This document shows, piece by piece, positions 35,301 through 44,007 of a stretch of DNA of 64,000 nucleotides. This DNA is from Axinella damicornis. Its lineage: Eukaryota; Porifera; Demospongiae; Axinellida; Axinellidae. How positions within the stretch are numbered: position 1 is the stretch's first letter; each line of letters starts with the position of its first letter. The stretch covers positions 1,808,913-1,872,912 of the forward strand of contig OZ007507.1 of the NCBI GenBank assembly GCA_963931865.1. The letters are read 5' to 3'. The position numbers and the translations under genes were made by a program. Under the pieces are notes generated by a model. It was not told the origin of the DNA and searched no databases. It saw only the letters and a list, made by a program, of their open reading frames with translations.

Positions 35301-38041
35301 ATTGTGCAAAGGCATGAAGCAAGTAATCGCGTAGCAAAGGGACAGCACAGGGTGGAATTTCAGCTAGCGATATCATTTGTTTAGATGTGTGTGTGTGTGT
35401 ACACATTCTAAATTTGTGAATTCCGGCTCATTGCATGCACCAGTGAGGCTGGGAATTCGAATGTGTACACACACAAACACACATCTACACAAACGATAAC
35501 ATGCCGGAGGCATACTCTGATATGTATACCAACGCATAGTCATCAGAATGTACAGTCACTCAGAAACAGCTAGTGCAATATGGGTTCTACGTATATACCA
35601 TCTTGGACCGTGTGACATGAGACATCAGCAGTGTACACTTTAGCCTCGTTCCCAGGCCGCGTGGGAGAGAAAAGACGTCTTCTCTCCTCCCACGCGGCCT
35701 GGGAACGAGGCTATGTACACTTGTACTGGTATGTGCACCTGTGACTACCTACATGTACAAACAACTTCATCTGCTAAACACATTCTGCTGTGTCATACTG
35801 CAGAGATGAACACAGTTGTACGTTGCACACTCTTTTAGTCCTACTGAGGACATGCAAGACATGGTTCTTTTCAGACGCTCTAACTCTATGGCCTCATTCC
35901 CAGGCTGTTCCCACCTCAGTCTTTGATCACTTACAGTAAGCAAATACGGAGGAGGAAGGCCTGGGAGACTGGTCATGTGTGGTGAAGTCGGGCAGACCAT
36001 GGCTAATAGAGCACAGGGAACTAGATGTGAAAAGCGTGCGCTGCCCTATTCCGGAGCGTCGGCACAGCCTGTGATTGAATGTGGGTTTCACTGCTTTTTT
36101 GGGATGCGAACTGACTGAGAGGGTGTCTTGACTCATGAGCTGGAAATCACGAGTGTAGCAAGGTCGCCAGTGTTACTTTGGTAATCGCTGTCGCTAACAT
36201 CATGGCTGAATTAAATTCCTGAGCAATAAGCTGTTCTATGGCATGTCACAGACACTTTCCCTTGGTGCGGAACTGGGAGTCACTCCAATACGTGCCCCTT
36301 GGTGCGGAACTGGGAGTCACTCCAATACGTGCCCCTTGGTGCGGAACTGGGAGTCACTCCAATACGTGCCCCTTGGTGCGGAACTGGGAGTCACTCCAAT
36401 ACGTGCCCCTTGGTGCGGAACTGGGAGTCACTCCAATACGTGCCCCTTGGTGCGGAACTGGGAGTCACTCCAATACGTGCCCCTTGGTGCGGAACGGGAG
36501 TCACTCCAATACGTGCCCCTTGGTGCGGAACGGGAGTCACTCCAATACGTGCCCCTTGGTGCGGAACTGGGAGTCACTCCAATACGTGCCCCTTGGTGCG
36601 GAACTGGGAGTCACTCCAATACGTGCCCCTTGGTGCGGAACTGGGAGTCACTCCAATACGTGCCCCTTGGTGCGGAACTGGGAGTCACTCCAATACGTGC
36701 CCCTTGGTGCGGAACTGGGAGTCACTCCAATACGTGCCCCTTGGTGCGGAACGGGAGTCACTCCAATACGTGCCCCTTGGTGCGGAACTGGGAGTCACTC
36801 CAATACGTGCCCCTTGGTGCGGAACTGGGAGTCACTCCAATACGTGCCCCTTGGTGCGGAACGGGAGTCACTCCAATACGTGCCCCTTGGTGCGGAACTG
36901 GGAGTCACTCCAATACGTGCCCCTTGGTGCGGAACTGGGAGTCACTCCAATACGTGCCCCTTGGTGCGGAACTGGGAGTCACTCCAATACGTGCCCCTTG
37001 GTGCGGAACGGGAGTCACTCCAATACGTGCCCCTTGGTGCGGAACTGGGAGTCACTCCAATACGTGCCCCTTGGTGCGGAACTGGGAGTCACTCCAATAC
37101 GTGCCCCTTGGTGCGGAACTGGGAGTCACTCCAATACGTGCCCCTTGGTGCGGAACGGGAGTCACTCCAATACGTGCCGTATTAAGAGCTGTGACTGCAC
37201 AAACTGCCAGTGACTGCGTGACCATGCTGCTAAACTGTCGGTGACCCTGCAACCATCGCAGAAATCTATTGTGACTGCTTGACATTTTGGTATTACAGTA
37301 AGCTACACCCATACCACACCTACATCAGCCGTATACGGGGCCAGAATCCCTGATCGCAGCTCTAAGTACAGTGCTTATTGGAGAGACTACCCCCCTTGAG
37401 TCTGATCCTACTGGCTATCTTGGTGAAAGACTCTCATACTGTTCATGCATACCATTCCTACCACCAAGCTATAGCCCCGAGTAATGGCTGCCACAGGTGT
37501 AGCCTCGTTCCCAGGCCTCCCACGCGGCCTGGGAACGAGGTTACCACAGCTGCCATTCATATGTGGTTGAATCATTACTGTAGTTGAACATGGTCTCATT
37601 AATTACGTGTAGGGCTGTGCTGGCTACTTCAATCACAGCAGGTTAATAGGACTATGACCCACTGTCCTCACCATGGAACCACCCAATGCCACCTAGCCTC
37701 GTTCCCAGGCTGATCGAGGAGAGAGCCTGGGACCGAGGCTACAATGCCACCTACAGTGTATGAGTGCTGATCTATCCTCTAGGGTGTCATGGCTCAGCAT
37801 GAATCAACACTGAGGGCTTCATAATCACATTTTCACATCTCTTCTGAGGAGATCACCGACTGGTGACTAGTTCTCTGGCCCGTTCACTGCATACTGGGGG
37901 TCAAGCCAGAGGGCAGAGGATTCTCCAGCCAGCAAACCAACCACATGAGATTACTCCAACTCACATTTCTCTGCTTGGGATCTTCTTAGCCTCACTGATT
38001 CTCACGTAGAGGCTGGTGTACTGGAACACTGGGGTCGCCAT
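24410..38041 (-). CDS. RASAL1: RASAL1/RASA4-type Ras GTPase-activating protein (C2-C2-RasGAP-PH-BTK)
   Basis: Switches off Ras at the plasma membrane by speeding GTP hydrolysis. Exons on the complement: 37965..38041, 33317..33373, 32857..32973, 32404..32465, 31702..31796, 30505..30542, 30144..30222, 29819..29962, 29623..29714, 29082..29199, 28715..28865, 28337..28401, 28156..28265, 27619..27814, 27302..27439, 26760..26901, 25817..25998, 25498..25656, 25064..25199, 24668..24805, 24410..24474. This is 2361 nt, 786 aa, in frame. The first C2 has YVRISEAKK and PFWGEEYTLHVP, the second DGKSDPFATIFFD. RasGAP has the arginine-finger loop TLFRGNSLATK (R351) and FLFLRFFVPAILSPKLF. PH then BTK zinc motif H701-x10-CC-x9-C723 with exact spacing, then WRDPLDPDLDSQ. 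Human RASAL1 is ~804 aa. RASA4 is equally close, so the symbol is provisional. The last exon rests on splice signals only. Several C2 acidic calcium ligands are replaced. Confidence 0.9.
24806..24947. repeat. (TG)n microsatellite abutting the RasGAP exon 20 acceptor
   Basis: On the minus strand this CA repeat ends in CACACACAG, the acceptor that gives the correct BTK cysteine spacing. Long open frames on both strands are artefacts. Confidence 0.85.
25200..25272. repeat. Purine-rich (GGGAGG)n tract, RasGAP intron 18
   Basis: On the minus strand this is a ~70-base polypyrimidine tract ending in CCTCCCCCAG, the acceptor of exon 19 (high end 25199). Confidence 0.8.
26052..26446. mobile_element. 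~390-bp foldback element
   Basis: Outer ends TAGTCTCGTGCCCAGGCC and GGTCTGGGAACGATACTA, and inner inverted repeats CTGAGCGATTTCTTGGTTGT (26097 on) and ACAACCAAGAAATCGCTCAG (ending ~26270). It contains the CCCCAGGCTTGCC / AGCAGTGAAAGGTACAGCA repeat shared with 14493-14575. RasGAP intron 16. Confidence 0.65.
26905..27215. repeat. ~310-bp GGGAAG purine tract next to exon 16
   Basis: On the RasGAP sense strand this is almost pure pyrimidine and runs into CATTCCTCAG, the acceptor of exon 16 (high end 26901). Its open frames are artefacts. Confidence 0.85.
27818..27994. repeat. (GGGA)n tract next to exon 14
   Basis: The sense-strand pyrimidine repeat ends CCCATTCAG at the exon 14 acceptor (high end 27814). 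Confidence 0.85.
28071..28103. repeat. Poly-G tract
   Basis: About 30 G with one interruption, in RasGAP intron 13. Confidence 0.85.
28866..29046. repeat. Purine tract GGGAATAAGGAAGGGG next to exon 11
   Basis: Four imperfect ~40-base units, pyrimidine-rich on the sense strand, ending CTCCCACTAG at the exon 11 acceptor (28865). Confidence 0.8.
29208..29551. repeat. ~340-bp (GGGA)n tract next to exon 10
   Basis: The longest such tract. On the sense strand (CCCT)n ends in TTTCCCTCTAG, the exon 10 acceptor (29199). Confidence 0.85.
31585..31702. repeat. ~47-bp tandem repeat touching the exon 5 donor
   Basis: Three copies of a unit containing GACACAGCACAAGAAATCAC and GGGACATGCAGTA. The last copy runs into the exon 5 donor GAG|GTACTGC on the minus strand. 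Confidence 0.75.
32009..32390. repeat. Long (CA)n microsatellite, ~380 bp, RasGAP intron 4
   Basis: CA repeat with occasional AA or TA interruptions, close to the exon 4 donor. Several overlapping open frames in all phases are artefacts. Confidence 0.9.
34325..34700. repeat. Three ~75-bp tandem copies with a nested inverted-repeat MITE
   Basis: The unit contains GAAGCTCCACCCACAGGAAG and CACTAACCACTGTAC. The second copy is interrupted at ~34479-34603 by a foldback element whose arms are GCGGTTTGCTGAGATCTTGC and its near-complement. The MITE therefore inserted after the triplication. Confidence 0.8.
35215..35252. repeat. Short hairpin GTTAACTCAGTGTTACAATG
   Basis: Perfect inverted repeat GTTAACTCAGTGTT / AACACTGAGTTAAC with a 7-base loop. 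Confidence 0.7.
35368..35506. mobile_element. Inverted-repeat element, ~140 bp
   Basis: Arms TTTAGATGTGTGTGTGTGTA and TACACACACAAACACACATC, plus inner GAATTCCGGCTC and GGCTGGGAATTC. Foldback, no ORF. Confidence 0.6.
35641..35713. mobile_element. Near-perfect GCCTCGTTCCCAGGC hairpin MITE, 73 bp
   Basis: TAGCCTCGTTCCCAGGCCGC pairs with GCGGCCTGGGAACGAGGCTA. The inner arms also pair almost to the centre (AAGACGTCTT). The cleanest copy in the window. Single minimal copies also occur at 37499-37543 and 37694-37741. Confidence 0.85.
36255..37180. repeat. Satellite of 25 units, 37-bp and 35-bp variants
   Basis: The unit contains TGCCCCTTGGTGCGGAACTG then GGAGTCACTCCAATACG. The short variant lacks the CT dinucleotide (GGAACGGGAG). 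Reading along the array the order is 6 long, 2 short, 5 long, 1 short, 2 long, 1 short, 3 long, 1 short, 3 long, 1 short. Copies are otherwise nearly identical. The three overlapping ~300-codon open frames exist only because no phase of the unit contains a stop. Confidence 0.95.
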
Positions 38042-38246
38042 CGTCAACTCAGAGGCGCCACTACTCACCGGGAGAGGTTGCTGGGCCTAGAGACACTCCT
38101 GGTTCTTCAACTGTTTTGTTAGCGCCGACATGAACATGATGAATCACTAGGAGCTCACCCCACAAGTGTATCACCACATGCTCCGCTTTCGTAACCGCAT
38201 ACTTGACTTTAGAGTATGCGGATACGAAAACGGAGCGGAAGAACTA

Positions 38247-38312
38247 GCCTCGTTCCCACGCGTACCCGCGTTCCTAATCTGGGGATGGGAACGGCCTGGG
38301 AACGAGGCTAGT
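38247..38312. mobile_element. GCCTCGTTCCCAGGC-family hairpin copy
   Basis: CTAGCCTCGTTCCCACGCG to CGGCCTGGGAACGAGGCTAG between the RasGAP start and the SFSWAP stop. An adjacent palindrome (CTCCGCTTTCGTAACCGCAT and near-complement, 38179-38242) also folds back. Confidence 0.75.
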
Positions 38313-38455
38313 TATGAGGCTAAAGCAGTAACATACACATGCAACATCATAATTTTCAAAATGTACACAACAACACAAACTCATATACATGTACGTGCAC
38401 ACATACATACATGACGAAAGTGAACAGAATTAATATCATGTATTTTTCAAGGTGC

Positions 38456-41400
38456 TCAATCCGTCCCAAACATCGCCTTGACAGTACTGAGAAATTCCTG
38501 AAGACAGAAAAGGTAAAACATATTCATGGAACTGCCCTTCAAGCTCCTTTACATAATGTACAGCTATTACAAACTTCACAATGCGATGTTTCAATCAGGA
38601 TCGAAACATCGCATTGTATGTTGATGAAGTTTGTGCAGACAAAGACTAATTTTAGGTCACAGTAATAGACTTGATGCTGTACTCTATCAGTAATAGAGTA
38701 TAGCATCAAGTGTATTATTGCACGAGTGGTGTGCCAAGACTCAAGAGGCAAAGCTGAGTGCTGTGTTTGCCTTGAGCCCCCGCCCCGGGTGCAGAGTACA
38801 CAAGACTTGCAAATTTCAACGTATATATATGCACATTATGCAATAACAAAAAAATATGAAGAATGGCTATACCTGAACTTTGTAGCCAATCTTATCTCCT
38901 TCTTCCTCATCCTCCTCCTCTCCCTCCTCTTCATCTCCATGTCGCCGCTTAGCTGATGGTGGACCAGCTTCATCCAATCCATTATCAATATTATCACACT
39001 GTCTTGGCTGTCCCTCTCCCCCCTCCTCCTCCTCTTCGTACTGATCCTCGTCCCCCGTACTCAAGTCCACTGTCGGTTCCAGCAGCTTGGAGCTCTTTGA
39101 CGGCAACTTAAAACTGATTGCACCACTGGAGCTTAGTTTCTGAACATTGAGCTTCTCCTTGAGACTGTTTTCTTTATTTTCTGCTGTGACTTTCTCCAGA
39201 AACTGCTGTTTCTTCATCTGATAGTAAGCATGGTATTGGTCCCAGGGATTCAAAAAACTAAACCGAGAGTCCCCACAGTGTTTCTCAAGCACCGTCCTCT
39301 CAAAGCCATCACTGTTTCTGGCCACATACTCAGCAGTTTTATCCACAATCGGCTGGATATCTGGAGGGGGTGGGGTGGGTCCCGAACCACTGTCTCCGGT
39401 ACCATCACTCAATGTACTGATATGGCTGGCACTCAAGGCTTGGTAATAGGATTGGAGATGATCATCGTAGGAGAGGTGAGAGTGTCCTGTTTGGTAGCTA
39501 TAAGCTATGGAAGGAAAAACAGTAAAAATGACTTGACTTTTTTTCCCATGTGGAAATACTATTTGCATGCAAGTCCATTCGCGGGAAGGGGGGGGGGGGG
39601 GGGGGGGGGGGGGGGGTAAGTAATTTGTAGTTGTGAGGATAACTCAGCAAGATGCACAAAGACAGGACAAAGGAGGTGGATCGACTGCCAGCATCATATC
39701 ACAGCACACGTGATCTTGTATTACTCTCCCTGGAAAGCTTCAACCAGAAAGTAACGAGCACTCACCATTGTAATATGAAGAGGCAGTGGCATAGTACTCA
39801 TCTTGACCTGTTATATATCTATGCAGGCGAGTGAAAAGAAGCAGGAAAATAAACAAATAGAATCAACAGTTCAAATGGAATTGGCCTGCACACTTACATG
39901 TGTAACACACAATAAAATACATGCACACAATCTATAAGCACTGTAGTCAAACCTCAACTTAGCAGCAGTGTATGCAACGTTACCTGACAGACGGCCACCA
40001 GCAACTTCAATCTGGCCTCACGCTGGTTTTCAGTCAGCGAGTGACTGAACAGGCACCACTAACAGTTAACAGAAGGCCAAAACAAGTTCTACAAGACTGA
40101 TCACACACAGTCCCTATTTCTCTCTTGGCATCGTAAATAATATTATCGAGGGGCAGTTCTGTGAGTGATTCTTCAGCACGCTTCTCGTTCAACCTGTTGA
40201 AAGTCACTCAATGCAATATAGAATGCAGTAATATTCAATAGAGCAAACAAAAGGTACTCTGCCATCACAAGTGAGTACATAGTTTAGTGTGCTCTAATTG
40301 GAATGAGTCAGTATGGGAGGCCGGGACAGAGTGTCTGTATTTTGTTTATTTTTCTGCCCGCAGATATGGTAAATTGACATAATTATGGGAGAGAACAACA
40401 TGTCAATAAAATATACATACTCCAGGATACATACACAAATAACCTTACCTTCCATCATATGGGTACGGGTACTGTTGTGAGTATTGATAATCGCCAGGGG
40501 CTTCCTCATTAGTTCTGGATGCATCTACATCTGTAGCATCACTCTCAAGTGTTGGAGCAGAGTTCACAGCAAGGCTCCTAGAGTAAAATACACCACCACT
40601 AGTTTCCAATTCATCCACCAAGCCTGCCCCGTTCTCTACTGCCGAGTCCACTTCTCTGCTGGGAGTTGCTGGCTTAGAGGATCCCCGGGACGTGGATACT
40701 CGTAGCAAGGGATGCAGCTCAAAACCTTCCTCTTCAGATTCATCCGAGCTGCTTTCATACTCTACTACTAAACGGGGCTCTTTGGTCTTGCTCTCTACTC
40801 CACCAGCAGTTGGACCACCACTCTCTTCTGGTGACGGTTCTCCTTCCTCTGCTTTGACAAGACTAGGAGACTGCGATCGTGGTGTGTAGGCCCCGGTTGA
40901 GATGAGACGCAGGAGGTGTCTGTAGTACGGATTCAGGTCATCCCCATAGTCCAGGAAGGAGAAAAAAGGATTGAATTTCTGCTTGGCTTTGATGATAATC
41001 TCCATCTGGGTGCCCTGGCGACTAACGAACATGGCCGTCCTCTCGATGATTGAGTGAAGCTTGTTAGTGGCAGGCTGCAAAACAAGTGATATGGGATACA
41101 GTAACAACAAGGTTAGGTCAACAGAACGTACTCGCTGAGCGCCTGAGCGTGAAATGAGTCACGTACACTGTGTCAACTCTCGCTTGTTTGTATGTTTGCC
41201 ACACTTAAGTCAATTTGCAGGGAGTTACACTGGCACACACACACATATCCCTTCACTGTACAACACCTAACAACAGGTGTACGTTCAAACACTAGGTGTC
41301 GAGCTACTGTAAGGAAGAGAATAACAGACGGTGTGCCAAACCGAGATAGAGAAGCAGATCTTTTAAAACCAAGGGTGAATCAAGCTGCCGGCGATGCACC

Positions 41401-43381
41401 CTTGGTTAAATTGAGTGGTGAGATTGCGAATACTGCCATTCAAGTCTTAGTATCGTCACACAATCTGTCACTGTTTGCTGACATTTGTAGCTACACGTAC
41501 ATTCTGGTAACTGCTTTCTACTCTCAATTTAAGTGCTCTGAGGATGACTATACCTAAACCAAGAGCACTCTTGATACCATGGCTATAGGAACACATTTAA
41601 CCACACCAGTCATTAGTACACGTTAGTTAGCATTGCAAGTATACACTGATACACCGTTTCTTCAAGTAGAGTGTACCCAGAGCAGTTCAGCAGCAGAGAG
41701 CTCCCTTCCTGGCTTCGTGCAGAGAGAGACTAATGCCCCTAGAACTTTATTATGGGAAAAAAATCATAGTGACTTTTAAATTTGCTAGTGGTGTGTAGTA
41801 GTAGAGCTGGGGCCCAGCTCCCAGTTGCCAATCCTGAAGTTGAAGGAGAGCAAGTGACATGCACACCTGGGGTTAGAAAGGATCGATTACGTCATTCTCC
41901 TCTCCGTCTCTCACCACTTTGAGTTCTTCTGGTACAACCAGCCCTGCTGGTGGTGTGAACGTTTCCTCGTCCCCTCCGATGTCGACACTGGAGGTAGGGG
42001 GATGCTCAGGACGCTGTGGGTGGGACATCAGGAGGAAGGACTCCTTGGGAGGCGTGGCCTCATGACCGTAGGAGAAGCCAACCGCGCGGAAGGAAGTTTC
42101 ATCCCTCTGAGCTAGTAGCCTCTTCTCCATTTCTTCTTCTGTGAGTATTAAAGTAGCGTACACAGTGACTGCAATGGATGCTACTACTGTATGTGTGCGC
42201 ATGCAAAGATCATGCATAAGGGTAGCCTTGTTCCCAGGCGCCCGTACCAAGTGCCTGGGAACAAGGCTAGCATACCGGTCATCACAATATCATAAGACAA
42301 AAGCCTCACAATCTCAGTCCACTTACCCTCCTCCACACGAAGTTCATCACACTCAAGTGCCAGGTAGCGTTCTCTGTCCAGCATCTCCTCAAACTCCTCA
42401 TCCTCTTCACTCATCCGGTAAGGGATGCTTGACTTCAGTCCAAACTGCGCCTTGTCATCAAGACGATTTCGTACATCATACCTAATGTGTGTGAGACGAT
42501 GAAGAGGAACAAAACGTGAGTGTTATAGGGACAGCTTCCTAGCACTGATGACACAAGATATTCAAGAGGTGGTTGCAATCAGACTATTTTATGCCAAAAA
42601 CGGACCAATTGATATTGGGAATAGACTTGGAAGAGAACGTTTCACTAGGTATATGACTGAGATATGAAGCTGGGGATTGTACCATTGTGATCAGCATAAA
42701 AGGAGCTTTCATATGATGTCCTTAAAATGATTTTTGGTTTTGGCCACATTTTTGAAGAAAAAAATCGCACCCGACCAAAGGCTATAATCCATGGTTTTTC
42801 ATGATTTTGGGTCAAAATTCGACCTACAGGAAAAAGGAGATCATTTGAAAGCTGTATTCATGCTGATCACAACGGTGCAAATCCCAGTCTCATATCTCAT
42901 TCCTAGCCCAAGATACCTAGCATAGTCTAAAATTTGTGTGCTACAATAGTTGCATACCTTTGTGTACAGAAATTCCATGGAAAAATGACATGTACCGTTG
43001 TAGGTGCAATGGTCTATATTTTTTGTCAAGTGCGTTTCGCATACTTTCTTTAGCATCAACTACAAAGCAAGCACCTCTTTCCAATACCAAGTGCCTTTGT
43101 AGCCCATATAAGGAGCTTATGGGGTCCTGTCCATATTAGACTGCGGTTTTATCCCAATTAGTGCCCCCCCCCCCCCCCCCCCCCCCCGGCTCTCAGCCGT
43201 ACCTGTCGATCATAAGCGATCCGTCCCCCATCCAGGGGATGAGCAGCTGTCCAGAGTCCTCCAAAAGCGCCTTCGCGTCGTCTCGGTACAACTTGCACCC
43301 ATATCCAAACACCAGAAGTTCCTCCTCCACCGTTTTCTCGGAAGGGTCGGCCTGCTCGTATGGTCCCAGCAGGATGGACAT
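38456..43381 (-). CDS. SFSWAP: SFSWAP splicing regulator (DRY_EERY + two SURP modules), no RS domain
   Basis: Suppressor-of-white-apricot family regulator of alternative splicing, nuclear. Exons on the complement: 43203..43381, 42327..42481, 41915..42138, 40449..41074, 39766..39818, 38873..39504, 38456..38497. This is 1911 nt, 636 aa, in frame. The N-terminus shows [37 protein letters not shown] and [12 protein letters not shown], the DRY_EERY region. SURP1 (~190-235): [16 protein letters not shown] with [23 protein letters not shown]2 (~463-510): [17 protein letters not shown] with [17 protein letters not shown]. After this comes an acidic tract (~585-620) where human SFSWAP (~951 aa) has a long RS domain. 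The 13-codon last exon ([13 protein letters not shown]) matches the conserved extreme C-terminal helix of the human protein as I remember it, which supports the join. Start chosen at the ATG before the family block, just after a possible splice acceptor. Confidence 0.9.
39586..39616. repeat. Poly-G tract in SFSWAP intron
   Basis: About 30 G between SFSWAP exons 5 and 6. Confidence 0.9.
42221..42272. mobile_element. GCCTTGTTCCCAGGC hairpin copy
   Basis: TAGCCTTGTTCCCAGGC and GCCTGGGAACAAGGCTA form a short hairpin in an SFSWAP intron. Both arms carry the same C-to-T change. Confidence 0.75.
42640..42910. mobile_element. Inverted-repeat element in SFSWAP intron 1
   Basis: GAGATATGAAGCTGGGGATT and CATTGTGATCAGCATAAA at the left are imperfect complements of CTGATCACAACGGTG and AATCCCAGTCTCATATCTC at the right, around an A/T-rich centre. 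No ORF. A poly-C run follows at 43164-43187. Confidence 0.65.
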
Positions 43382-44007
43382 CCTAGTGGCGGGTCACTAG
43401 TTAAAGTCTTCACAGTTTAACAGTTTATCTTCCAATTGTCCTTCCTCATCGCAACATCATTGTCTGAATCCACTTACATGTAATATCTCCGAGCAGGGGG
43501 GGTAGGACAAGATCACGTGCACTGTCATTTTGTATGACGTAATACAAAGTCGTTTTACTGCTTTTCTCCGTGGAAGAAGGCTGCATTGCGCTTTCAAAGC
43601 ATCCTGAAGAGTAACCTCCATGCAAAGACTGTGACCGAACTGGGTATAAGCCACTACACACTACTACGTGCCTGTACTGAGCAGTTACGTAAGTGACCAT
43701 GCAGACTCACCGAGAATATCAGCGAATGCAGACTTGTCGACCGCACTCAAGTGTTTAGCATCAGGTAGGAAGTCAATAAAGCGATCGAACCCCATCGAAC
43801 CCCAGCGATAAGTCAGCGCTAGAGCTGTTACTAGTCTGCTAGTTCCGCATACTGCTTGTATATTATTGTGCACTATCCCTATGGAATTTTAATTGTACCA
43901 CGTGCGCACAGACCTTGTCCCACCCCCCCTGATCTCCGAGGATGAAATTCCGTCACGGGGAGATCACGTGAAGATATGTTGCCATGGTAACCTATACAAC
44001 AACTAAG
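43382..44007. promoter_or_regulatory. Divergent promoter region between SFSWAP and LRRC74
   Basis: 626 bases separate the two start codons. On the minus strand, 43714-43800 (ending CTCG|GTGAGT) and 43470-43630 (ending ACAT|GTAAGT) look like spliced exons. Their phases do not join the SFSWAP coding frame, so they could be 5' UTR exons. ACCACGTGCGC at 43898 contains an E-box, and GATCACGTGA is at 43962. AAGATGG overlaps the LRRC74 start, resembling a YY1 initiator site. Confidence 0.45.

Larger units (their letters stand above)
33374..37964. other. RasGAP intron 1 (4.6 kb), repeat-filled
   Basis: The intron between the start exon (37965-38041) and exon 2 (33317-33373). It holds the triplicated block at 34325-34700, hairpins at 35215, 35368, 35641, 37499 and 37694, and the 36255-37180 satellite. 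No other coding exon was recognised. Confidence 0.7.

Noticed and set aside
36238..37244. Three overlapping ~300-codon ORFs that look like a repetitive protein, and a CRISPR-like regular repeat
   Set aside because: The unit has no stop in any plus frame, so openness is automatic. There are no variable spacers, so it is not a CRISPR array. It lies in RasGAP intron 1 on the opposite strand.
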